DNA of 12,317 bases from Planctomycetota bacterium (GTDB taxonomy: Bacteria; Planctomycetota; Phycisphaerae; UBA1845), in contig JAJRUK010000077.1 in the NCBI GenBank assembly GCA_024277835.1, forward strand, positions 1 through 12,317, read 5' to 3'. Both the position numbers and the translations under genes were made by a program. Of this stretch, positions 6,336-12,317 are shown in pieces. Within the stretch, counting starts at the first letter, position 1; each line of letters opens with the position of its first letter. Below the pieces are notes generated by a model. The model had not been told where the DNA came from and made no database searches. It saw only the letters and a list, made by a program, of their open reading frames with translations.

Positions 6336-8345
6336 TTACCGCCCGACACGCTCACGGAACTGCTCTTCGTCCATCGTCTCAACGCCAAGTTCCTTCGCCT
6401 TCTGTAGCTTCGACCCCGCCGCCTCACCGAAAACGACAAGGCTCGTCTTCTTGCTAACACTCCCGGCGACCTTCCCGCCGAGCGACTTAACCAGCGTTTG
6501 CGCGTCCTTGCGCGACATGCTCTCCAGTGTCCCGGTGACAACAACTGTCATCCCATCGAAGACGCCGCCTTCGGCTTGATTGCGTTTTGGCTGGGCCATG
6601 TTGACGCCCGCGTTCGCTAACCCCGATACAGCACGGTCGCCTTCTTTACTCTTGAAGAATTGGACGATGCTCGCCGCCAGCTCAGGCCCCACGCCGTCAA
6701 CCTCGACGAGTTTCTCTTCATCCGCTTCACGAACCGCGTCCATCGTGCCAAAATGATCCGCCAATAGCTCCGCCGTGGAAGCCCCGACGTGTCGAATGTT
6801 CAGCGCGGACAGCACGCGCGAAAGCGGTTGCTGCTTGCTCGCTTCAATTCCCGCCAGCAACTTATCGACACTCGTCTCCCCCATCCCGTCTAGCTTTATC
6901 AACTCATCTCGCTGTTTACGCAAAGAATAGAAATCCGCGTACCCGGCAAGATAATCTTTCTCTACAAGCGTTTCGATCACCACCTGCCCCGCTCCTTCAA
7001 TGTCCATCTGATCTCGCCCGGCGAAGTAAATCAATCGCTCTTTGAGTTGCGCAGGACACGACGGATTGATGCAACGAACATAAACTCCGCCCTCATCCTT
7101 TTCGACATCCCCCTCACAGACAGGACATTCCGCGGGCGGCAAAATCTTTTTCGCCCCTTTGGGACGCTTTTCAACAACAACCCGCACGACCTGCGGGATA
7201 ATCTCGCCGGCCTTTTCAACAACGACCGTATCGCCAATGCGCACATCGAGTCGCGCGACCTGATCGAAATTGTGTAGCGGAGCATGCCGAACTGTCGTCC
7301 CCGAAAGCTGCATCGGGTCCATCACCGCCCGCGGTGTAATCGTCCCGAGCTTGCCCACCTGAAAATCAACGCTTCGCAGAACGCTCTCCGCCTGCTCGGC
7401 AGCAAATTTATAAGCGATACACCACCTGGGATAACGACTCGTCGCCCCGAGCGCGTCGCGTTGATCGAGATCGTCCACTTTGATGACCAACCCGTCCGTT
7501 TCATACGGCAACTCCCGCCGCCGCGCTTCCCAGTCGTCAAGTTGATCGATAATCTCGTCGATCGAAGCTGCGCTCTCACCGTACGGACTCGTCGGAATCC
7601 CCCATCCGCGAAACTGCTCAAACAACTCGCTCGCCGAGTGCGCCAATAGCGGATCAATCTGCCCGAACCCATGCGCCACAAACTGTAAACCCCGCCCAAC
7701 AACATTCTTCGGATCAAGCTGCTTGAGTGTACCGGCTGCACCGTTTCGAGGATTCGCAAGCGTCTCCTTCCCCTCACCGGCGCGCTGCTGGTTAAACTTT
7801 GTAAACGCCTCGATGGGCCAAACGATCTCGCCGCGAACTTCGAGCTTTTTCGGAACATCCTCCCCCGTAAGCCGAAGCGGAACCGATGGGATCGTGCGAA
7901 CGTTGTGCGAAATGTCGTCCCCGACCTTGCCATCCCCGCGCGTCACCGCTCGAAGAAAAACCCCCGATTCATAGTGAATCGCGACCGCTATCCCGTCCAC
8001 CTTCGGATCAACAACGTACCGATACGTCTCACCACCAAGCCCCTTCGCCACGCGTTCGTCAAACTCGCGCAACTGCGCCGCGTCATACGTATTGTCCACC
8101 GAGAGCATCGGGATCGCGTGATCGACATGCTCAAAGCCAGAAATCGGCGCACCGCCCACCCGCTGCGTTGGCGAATCAGCGGTTACCAACTCAGGATGCT
8201 CAGCTTCTAACGCGGTCAGTTCAGAGAAGAGCTGATCGTACGCTCGATCCGAAACCGTCGGCGCACCAAGAACGTAATAGGCATGATCGTGCTCGCGGAT
8301 TTGATCCCGAAGTCGCGCGACACGCTTTGCGACGGAGTCAGCCAT
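6336..8345 (-). CDS. ligA: NAD-dependent DNA ligase
   Basis: LigA seals nicks between Okazaki fragments and after repair, using NAD+ as the adenylate donor. The domains appear in the standard order. The Ia domain comes first (HDHAYYVLGAPTVSDRAYDQL, near residue 20), then the adenylation domain with the K-V-D-G active site (Lys115). The OB fold follows (about 320-400), then a four-cysteine zinc finger (Cys407, Cys410, Cys425, Cys430), helix-hairpin-helix repeats (about 485-565, including DGMGETSVDKL and DGVGPELAASI) and a C-terminal BRCT domain (about 593-669). At 669 residues it is full length (E. coli 671) and all key residues are present. The start is an ATG at 8345 without a good Shine-Dalgarno. 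It lies 50 bases after the fabI stop on the same strand, so translation may depend on cotranscription with fabI. Confidence 0.98.
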   Translation of the reverse strand: MADSVAKRVARLRDQIREHDHAYYVLGAPTVSDRAYDQLFSELTALEAEHPELVTADSPTQRVGGAPISGFEHVDHAIPMLSVDNTYDAAQLREFDERVAKGLGGETYRYVVDPKVDGIAVAIHYESGVFLRAVTRGDGKVGDDISHNVRTIPSVPLRLTGEDVPKKLEVRGEIVWPIEAFTKFNQQRAGEGKETLANPRNGAAGTLKQLDPKNVVGRGLQFVAHGFGQIDPLLAHSASELFEQFRGWGIPTSPYGESAASIDEIIDQLDDWEARRRELPYETDGLVIKVDDLDQRDALGATSRYPRWCIAYKFAAEQAESVLRSVDFQVGKLGTITPRAVMDPMQLSGTTVRHAPLHNFDQVARLDVRIGDTVVVEKAGEIIPQVVRVVVEKRPKGAKKILPPAECPVCEGDVEKDEGGVYVRCINPSCPAQLKERLIYFAGRDQMDIEGAGQVVIETLVEKDYLAGYADFYSLRKQRDELIKLDGMGETSVDKLLAGIEASKQQPLSRVLSALNIRHVGASTAELLADHFGTMDAVREADEEKLVEVDGVGPELAASIVQFFKSKEGDRAVSGLANAGVNMAQPKRNQAEGGVFDGMTVVVTGTLESMSRKDAQTLVKSLGGKVAGSVSKKTSLVVFGEAAGSKLQKAKELGVETMDEEQFRERVGR

Positions 8346-8395
8346 CGCTCAAACATCCGTGCTCAAGAAAAATGGACAACACGCAGACGCAAATC

Positions 8396-9175
8396 CTACA
8401 ACCCGACAATGTTATAGCCCGAGTCAACGAAGATATTCTCGCCCGTCACCCCGCTCGATAAATCGCTCGCGAGATAGACAGCCGTCTTGCCGACTTCACC
8501 GCCCTCGATATTGCGATGCAGTGGCGCTTTCTGCTCAACCCACTTAAAAATCTCGTCGATCCCGCCAACCGCCATCGATGAAAGCGTCTTAATAGGCCCC
8601 GCGCTGATCGTGTTCACACGAATCCCCTTTTCGCCAAGCTCCAACGCAAGGTATCGCGTACACGCTTCAAGCGCAGCCTTCGCGACCCCCATCACATTGT
8701 AACCGGGAACAGCTTTGTCACTGCCGTAATAGGTCATCCCCATAATCGACCCGCCACGCGGCATCATCTCTTTCGCACGACGGGCCATCGACACAAGCGA
8801 ATAAGCGGAGATGTCCAGCGCTTGAGCAAAGACATCGCGAGGCGTATCCGCAAACACGCCCGGTTTGAGGTAGGTCCGATCTGCAAACGCGACCGAGTGA
8901 ACAAGAAAATCGATCGAATCAAACTTCTCGCGAATTGCAACAAACGTCGCATCCAACTCGTCGTCGTTCGAAACATCGCACGGGATGAGAAACGGGTCCA
9001 CAATCTCCGCTCCATCCAGCGCCTTTCGCACGCGCCGCTCGCTCTTTTCGCCCGGAAGATGCGGGAACGCACACGTCGCCCCCTCTTTCGCGAACGCATT
9101 GGCGATATGACACGCGATACTGCGATCGTTGGCGATTCCAAAAACGATGCCCCGTTGTCCTTCAAGCAATCCCAT
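8396..9175 (-). CDS. fabI: Enoyl-[acyl-carrier-protein] reductase (NADH)
   Basis: FabI reduces trans-2-enoyl-ACP in the last step of each round of type II fatty-acid synthesis. It belongs to the short-chain dehydrogenase superfamily. The divergent nucleotide-binding start FGIANDRSIACHIA (12-25) and HSVAFA (93-98) are typical of FabI. The active site shows Tyr149, then Tyr159 and Lys166 in the Y-x6-K spacing (E. coli Tyr146, Tyr156, Lys163). VNTISAGPIKTL also fits the substrate-binding region. Length is 259 aa, normal for FabI (E. coli 262). The ATG is preceded by AAGGGA, five bases upstream. Downstream, ligA follows after 50 bases. Upstream, uppS ends 148 bases away, enough room for a separate promoter, though I found no convincing one. 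FabI is the usual triclosan target. Confidence 0.97.
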   Translation of the reverse strand: MGLLEGQRGIVFGIANDRSIACHIANAFAKEGATCAFPHLPGEKSERRVRKALDGAEIVDPFLIPCDVSNDDELDATFVAIREKFDSIDFLVHSVAFADRTYLKPGVFADTPRDVFAQALDISAYSLVSMARRAKEMMPRGGSIMGMTYYGSDKAVPGYNVMGVAKAALEACTRYLALELGEKGIRVNTISAGPIKTLSSMAVGGIDEIFKWVEQKAPLHRNIEGGEVGKTAVYLASDLSSGVTGENIFVDSGYNIVGL

Positions 9176-9323
9176 CTCGGTCCCTTTCGCATTTGCGAAG
9201 TCAATTTAGTCTGTCAGCAAGAACCCATTTTGCCGACCGATGCAAACCTGACAAGTCCCGCATATCTACGCGCCGCGCTGATCATCGCCGGCACCACGCG
9301 CAGCGAGGACTTCCCACTGCCCA

Positions 9324-10097
9324 TTACGTCGCACGCTCTGGCGAAGGCGCTTCGACGTCACCATACCGCCGCTCGCGACTCGCAAAATCACGAATCGCTT
9401 CGTCAAGATTCTCCGCCGCAAAATCAGGCCAATACACGTTCGACACGTGTATTTCAGCGTAGCTTATCTGCCACAGAAGAAAGTTGCTCACCCGTCGCTC
9501 GTTCGCTGTACGAATCAAAAGGTCTGGGTCTGGCAGACCCGCCGTATAAAGCGACCCCGAAATCATGGCTTCGTCAATATCCTCCGCGCCGATTCGACCG
9601 GCCTCTACGTCTTTCGCAATCCCGCGAACCGCATCGACGATCTCTTCGCGAGACCCGTAGTTCAGCGCGAGGCAGAGCTTTAGCCCGCCGTTGTCGCGAC
9701 TCATCTCCACCGTGCGATCCATCTCTGAAAGAACAGATTCCGGCAACCCTTCTCGCCGACCCACGTGAAGGAATTGCACATCATTATCCATGATCGTCTC
9801 GCGCTCGGCGATCAGATACTGAACATACAAGCCCATCAGAAAATCGACCTCGACCTTCGGACGCTTCCAGTTCTCGGTGCTAAAACTGTAAAGGGTGAGC
9901 GCTTCAATGCCCAACCGAGCGCAGTGCGTCACCATCGACCGAACCGTCTTCGCCCCTTGCTCATGCCCCTTTATGCGAGGCAGATCGCGAGCCTTGGCCC
10001 ACCGACCGTTGCCGTCCATGATAATCGCGATATGACGCGGAAGACGATCCGCTGTGAAACCGAAGTGCTGCTGACAATCAATCGGAGGTTGCGTCAC
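9324..10097 (-). CDS. uppS: Isoprenyl transferase (undecaprenyl diphosphate synthase)
   Basis: This cis-prenyltransferase extends farnesyl diphosphate with isopentenyl units to make the C55 lipid carrier for cell-envelope polysaccharides. The signature regions, numbered from the GTG start, are HIAIIMDGNGRWA with catalytic Asp28, the GHEQGAK segment, LYSFSTENWKRP (69-80), LALNYGSREEI (143-153), DLLIRTANERRVSNFLLWQ and the metal-binding Glu215 in YAE. The usual R-T-S/G/A-G-E reads R-T-A-N-E. Length is about 257 aa, typical of the family. I placed the start at GTG 10097, since an AGG lies eight bases upstream. An in-frame TTG at 10103 adds two residues but has AGG only two bases away. There is no in-frame ATG before the first motif. 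It is separated from purA by a 137-base gap filled by a large palindrome. Confidence 0.95.
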   Translation of the reverse strand: MTQPPIDCQQHFGFTADRLPRHIAIIMDGNGRWAKARDLPRIKGHEQGAKTVRSMVTHCARLGIEALTLYSFSTENWKRPKVEVDFLMGLYVQYLIAERETIMDNDVQFLHVGRREGLPESVLSEMDRTVEMSRDNGGLKLCLALNYGSREEIVDAVRGIAKDVEAGRIGAEDIDEAMISGSLYTAGLPDPDLLIRTANERRVSNFLLWQISYAEIHVSNVYWPDFAAENLDEAIRDFASRERRYGDVEAPSPERAT

Positions 10098-10130
10098 AAT
10101 CAATACCTAAGAACGTGCGTAAGAAGCCTT

Positions 10131-10216
10131 GAACCGAGCCGCGCCCGTTAGGAAGCGATTCGTCGGAATCTGACGAACTATTGCGTTTTCGCTCCCTAAC
10201 GGTCGCGGCTCGGTTC
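10131..10216. repeat. Large nested palindrome between purA and uppS
   Basis: The outer arms 10131-10157 and 10190-10216 are 27-base inverted repeats that pair at 25 positions. Inside them lies a second stem, TTCGTC-GGAATCT-GACGAA. The whole block could fold into a long nested hairpin in the RNA between purA and uppS. The core, GAGCCGCG...CCGTTAGG, resembles a dispersed repeat I associate with planctomycete genomes; that is recollection. A half copy lies at 6284-6309. There is no T run, so termination is possible but not of the standard kind. The stem could also shield an mRNA end or separate expression of the two genes. Confidence 0.85.
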
Positions 10217-10240
10217 GTTTCCGCCCCTCTCACCCACGAT

Positions 10241-11572
10241 CTAAGCGGGCGCGGACATCGAAATATCACCGACAACGTTTTTCAAATCGCCGCGAACAAT
10301 CGTCTGCGAGCGTTTGGGGCCAACTCCGATCAGCGAAACCGGCGACCCCACCAAAGACTCAACACGTGCGACGTAATCCCGAGCGTTCTGCGGAAGATCA
10401 TCAAACGCACGAATCTCCTGCAAATCCTCGCTCCAACCGGGAAGAAACTCGATGATCGGTTCAACCTGCTCGCACGACGAAATATCCGCCGGCATTGTAT
10501 GGATCGTCCGATCCCCAATACGATAACCAGTGCAAACCCCGACCTCTTCGAACCCGCTAAGCGTATCCAAATGCAGAAGCGCAATATCAGTTAGACCGGC
10601 AAGTTTCGCGGCATATCGACACGCCACCGCGTCAAACCAACCGCACCGCCGAGGCCGACCCGTTGTCGTACCAAACTCATGGCCCGCGATACGAATCCGA
10701 TCCCCCGTCGCGTCATTCAGTTCAGACATGAAAGGACCAGCCCCCACGCGTGTCGAATACGCCTTGGCTGCTCCGATTCTCGTCGTCACCACATGCGGCG
10801 AAACACCCGCACCGACACCAATCCCGTGAGGCCCGGTGCTACTCGATGTCACAAACGGATAGGTCCCGTGATCGATATCAAGAAGAACCCCGTTCGCTCC
10901 TTCAAAAAGAATCGACTGACCGTCTTCGACTGCGCGATGGAGCAATGACGTCGTATCGCAGATGTTAGAAACGAGGCGGTTCTTCGCGCGAACCACATCC
11001 GCAACGACAGCCTCAACATCAAGCTCGCCATCCTCACCATAAAGCGCGATAAACATCTTACGCTTCTGCTCAACAATCTGTTCGATGCGGTCCAAGAGGG
11101 AAGCGTCGTGCACGAGATCAACAAACCGCACCGCTGAACTCCGACGCATCTTGTCGGCGTAACACGGACCGATTCCGCGGGCTGTCGTCCCGATTTTCTT
11201 CCCCGAAGACGCCGCTTGTTCCGAAAGTTGATCTTCGATCTTATGATAGGAAAGAACCAGATGCGCCCGCTCGCTGATTTTCAACCGACTGCCCGGATCA
11301 ATCCCCCGCTCGATCAACCCGTCAAGCTCCTCGATCAGCTTGATCGGATCAACCACAACCCCCGGTCCGATGACAGCAGTGGCTGACTCGTGAAGAATCC
11401 CCGCTGGCAAGAGGTGGAGCGCAAACCGCTCTTCCCCAACGCACACCGTGTGGCCTGCGTTTGCCCCGCCGTTGAATCGAACGACGTAATCAAATGCCGG
11501 GCAGAGAAGGTCTACAACCTTCCCCTTCCCTTCATCGCCCCAGCCAAGTCCGAAAACACACGTATGCCCCAT
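10241..11572 (-). CDS. purA: Adenylosuccinate synthetase
   Basis: PurA joins IMP and aspartate using GTP, the first step from IMP to AMP. The family is unmistakable from GWGDEGKGK (10-18, catalytic Asp13), NGGANAGHT (34-42, His41), GTTARGIGP (128-136), LLDIDHGTYPFVTSSS (230-245), GTTTGRPRRCGWFD (301-314) and GVGPKRSQTI (417-426). At 443 aa it is normal in length (E. coli 432). Two signature positions differ: F-E-G-A-Q-G reads F-E-G-A-N-G (Asn227), and the guanine-contacting T-K-L-D reads L-H-L-D (333-336). The chosen ATG at 11572 has GAGG eleven bases upstream and gives the usual N-terminus just before the first motif. The frame stays open to a GTG at 11686, but that extension runs through an intrinsic terminator and has no homologous look. 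Upstream it diverges from glnA. Confidence 0.96.
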   Translation of the reverse strand: MGHTCVFGLGWGDEGKGKVVDLLCPAFDYVVRFNGGANAGHTVCVGEERFALHLLPAGILHESATAVIGPGVVVDPIKLIEELDGLIERGIDPGSRLKISERAHLVLSYHKIEDQLSEQAASSGKKIGTTARGIGPCYADKMRRSSAVRFVDLVHDASLLDRIEQIVEQKRKMFIALYGEDGELDVEAVVADVVRAKNRLVSNICDTTSLLHRAVEDGQSILFEGANGVLLDIDHGTYPFVTSSSTGPHGIGVGAGVSPHVVTTRIGAAKAYSTRVGAGPFMSELNDATGDRIRIAGHEFGTTTGRPRRCGWFDAVACRYAAKLAGLTDIALLHLDTLSGFEEVGVCTGYRIGDRTIHTMPADISSCEQVEPIIEFLPGWSEDLQEIRAFDDLPQNARDYVARVESLVGSPVSLIGVGPKRSQTIVRGDLKNVVGDISMSAPA

Positions 11573-11619
11573 GGGCTTGGAAACCTCACTGCTGGTGCCG
11601 CTGCTTCCGCTACAGGCAG

Positions 11620-11647
11620 AAAAAAAGAGCCTCTCCCAGAGGGGCTC
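11620..11647 (-). terminator. Intrinsic terminator upstream of purA (attenuator candidate)
   Basis: Read on the minus strand, GAGCCCCTC-TGG-GAGAGGCTC forms a 9-bp stem (one G-U pair, 3-base loop; 11647-11627). Seven T residues follow immediately (11626-11620). This is a textbook rho-independent terminator working only in the purA direction; on the plus strand no T run follows. It ends 47 bases before the purA ATG, with no minus-strand gene between it and glnA. It therefore either attenuates purA or ends a short leader or small RNA. Just upstream, GCGATA...TATCGC can form another stem. No competing antiterminator is obvious by eye. Confidence 0.75.
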
Positions 11648-11673
11648 CAAGTCAGCGATACGCCCTTTTCTTG

Positions 11674-11702
11674 ACGTTATCGCCACATCGCCAGCTTGTC
11701 AA
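11674..11702 (-). promoter_or_regulatory. Candidate purA promoter
   Basis: A perfect -35 box, TTGACA, lies at 11702-11697 on the minus strand. Seventeen bases downstream is TAACGT (11679-11674, only three of six). A frame-shifted alternative, GATAAC, matches better (four of six) but at 15-base spacing. The transcription start would fall near 11667, so the RNA would reach the terminator at 11647-11620 within about 20 bases. A second -10-like TATAAT at 11797-11792 has no -35 match. Choosing between them needs transcription-start data. Confidence 0.4.
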
Positions 11703-11777
11703 CCGATCAACTCACAAGCCAAGACATGAAACTATACCAACGGGAAGCCACCTTATCCTATAAGCGACCACAATTAG

Positions 11778-11804
11778 TTGACTTTTGAATGATTATAGTA
11801 TAAA
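11778..11804 (+). promoter_or_regulatory. Candidate glnA promoter
   Basis: TTGACT at 11778-11783 (five of six) and TATAAA at 11799-11804 (five of six) lie 15 bases apart, which is shorter than the usual 17. The surrounding 40 bases are the most AT-rich of the window, as expected for a promoter. The start would fall near 11811, giving a leader of about 80 bases that contains the hairpin at 11826-11858. I looked for a sigma-54 site (TGGCAC, five bases, TTGCA), common before enteric glnA, and saw none. Confidence 0.4.
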
Positions 11805-11825
11805 TACAATGAAAACAAAGGTGGT

Positions 11826-11858
11826 CGCCGGATCGACTGATAACACAACGATCCGGCG
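11826..11858 (+). promoter_or_regulatory. Perfect hairpin in the probable glnA 5' leader
   Basis: CGCCGGATCG (11826-11835) and CGATCCGGCG (11849-11858) pair perfectly over 10 bp around a 13-base, A-rich loop (ACTGATAACACAA). It lies 33 bases before the glnA ATG and is not followed by a T run, so it is not a terminator. It could be a protein- or ligand-binding element, an RNA stabiliser or an operator-like palindrome in the DNA. It does not match the glutamine-riboswitch consensus as I know it. Confidence 0.6.
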
Positions 11859-11891
11859 GGTTGGAGACTCTTCTTTCGAGGAACCCGAACG

Positions 11892-12317
11892 ATGGAAACG
11901 CCGAATCTCAGGAACTTCCTTGCGATCCCGTATGACGAGCTGGAGGAAATGAACCTCGAAGCGAAACGTCAGCGACTTGAGAGGGTTGACGCCAAAGCCG
12001 TCGAGCAGGAAAGGCGAAAGTATCTCGCCGACGAAAAACGCATCAAAGCGGTCACCGTCTGCTTCTCGGATCTCGAGGGCCGCTTCCACATGCTCGACTA
12101 CGACAAGAAGTTCCTCCTCGAATCGGCGGACAACCTCACGTTCGACGGGTCGTCCATCCGCGGATTCGCCAACATCAGCGAGTCCGATCTCAAGCTCATC
12201 ATCGATTGGCCTGCCTTCTACTGGCTCCCGGCGGACATCTTTGGTCCCGGCAAGGTCGTTGTTTTTGGCGAAGTCTGCGCGCAGGACGGCTCGCCCTATG
12301 CGATGGACTTTCGAGCA
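11892..12317 (+). CDS. glnA: Glutamine synthetase, N-terminal part (partial)
   Basis: This is the first 142 codons of a type I glutamine synthetase, which makes glutamine from glutamate, ammonia and ATP. The frame runs open to the window end. The beta-grasp domain is visible: KAVTVCFSDLEGRFHML (52-68), then LTFDGSSIRGFANISESDLKL (82-102), the conserved D-G-S-S-I-x-G-F signature, and the segment FGEVCAQDGSPY (125-136). The N-terminus carries an extension of about 45 highly charged, probably helical residues before the first strand, longer than in the B. subtilis or E. coli enzymes. The ATG at 11892 has GAGGA (11878-11882) nine bases upstream. The catalytic domain and any adenylylation site lie beyond the window. 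It diverges from purA across the control region. Confidence 0.92.
   Translation, partial: METPNLRNFLAIPYDELEEMNLEAKRQRLERVDAKAVEQERRKYLADEKRIKAVTVCFSDLEGRFHMLDYDKKFLLESADNLTFDGSSIRGFANISESDLKLIIDWPAFYWLPADIFGPGKVVVFGEVCAQDGSPYAMDFRA

Noticed and set aside
8822..9793. Plus-strand open frame of 323 codons opposite fabI and uppS
   Set aside because: It covers the strongly supported fabI and uppS genes in antisense and its Arg/Ser-rich translation has no family features.
11573..11686. 38-residue N-terminal extension of PurA from a GTG at 11686
   Set aside because: It would translate the intrinsic terminator, it is unlike the PurA family, and the ATG at 11572 gives the expected N-terminus.
11765..11830. 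Sigma-54 promoter or glutamine riboswitch before glnA
   Set aside because: I found neither the TGGCAC-N5-TTGCA spacing nor the conserved riboswitch core by eye.

Overview
The window looks like an ordinary, moderately GC-rich bacterial chromosome segment. It is probably from a planctomycete (Planctomycetota). This rests on three things: the intergenic gaps carry short palindromic repeats of the kind scattered through planctomycete genomes, there is a signal-peptide-bearing FecR-domain protein with no sigma-factor partner, and the housekeeping enzymes are divergent in style. The lineage call is an inference, since no rRNA gene is present.

Left part, + strand (about 1-6260): after the first codons of a leftward gene at the edge and a 520-base stretch with nothing recognisable come five rightward genes. 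They are an exported M20-family amidohydrolase resembling AbgB (549-1973), purM (2217-3305), a secreted FecR-domain protein (3571-4608), a small protein with three copies of an F-A-G-x-E motif (4685-5191), and an unrecognised cytoplasmic protein with a possible papain-like/BtrH-like N-terminal half (5331-6257). The gaps of about 80 to 270 bases between most of them often hold palindromic repeats, so most are probably transcribed separately. A near-consensus promoter precedes the FecR gene. A promoter placed right at the purM start codon suggests a leaderless mRNA.

Right part, - strand (6336-11572): purA, uppS, fabI and ligA lie head to tail in that order of transcription. They cover AMP synthesis, the undecaprenyl carrier lipid for cell-envelope polymers, fatty-acid elongation and DNA ligation. 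fabI and ligA are 50 bases apart and may be cotranscribed. A 27-bp-arm inverted repeat separates purA from uppS. The left end of this block converges with the 5331-6257 gene over a gap that holds a degraded copy of the same repeat.

Right edge: purA and glnA (glutamine synthetase, cut by the window end) diverge from a 319-base control region. On the purA side this region holds a textbook intrinsic terminator between the likely promoter and the purA start, implying attenuation or a small leader RNA. On the glnA side it holds a promoter-like sequence and a perfect 10-bp hairpin in the probable 5' leader. This is the most interesting non-coding stretch.

I found no rRNA or tRNA gene, insertion sequence, phage gene, CRISPR array or toxin/defence locus. 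No large new system is evident. The points worth following are the purA leader terminator, the F-A-G-x-E repeat protein, the leaderless purM, the nested palindromes, and unusual residues in the PurA and UppS signature motifs.
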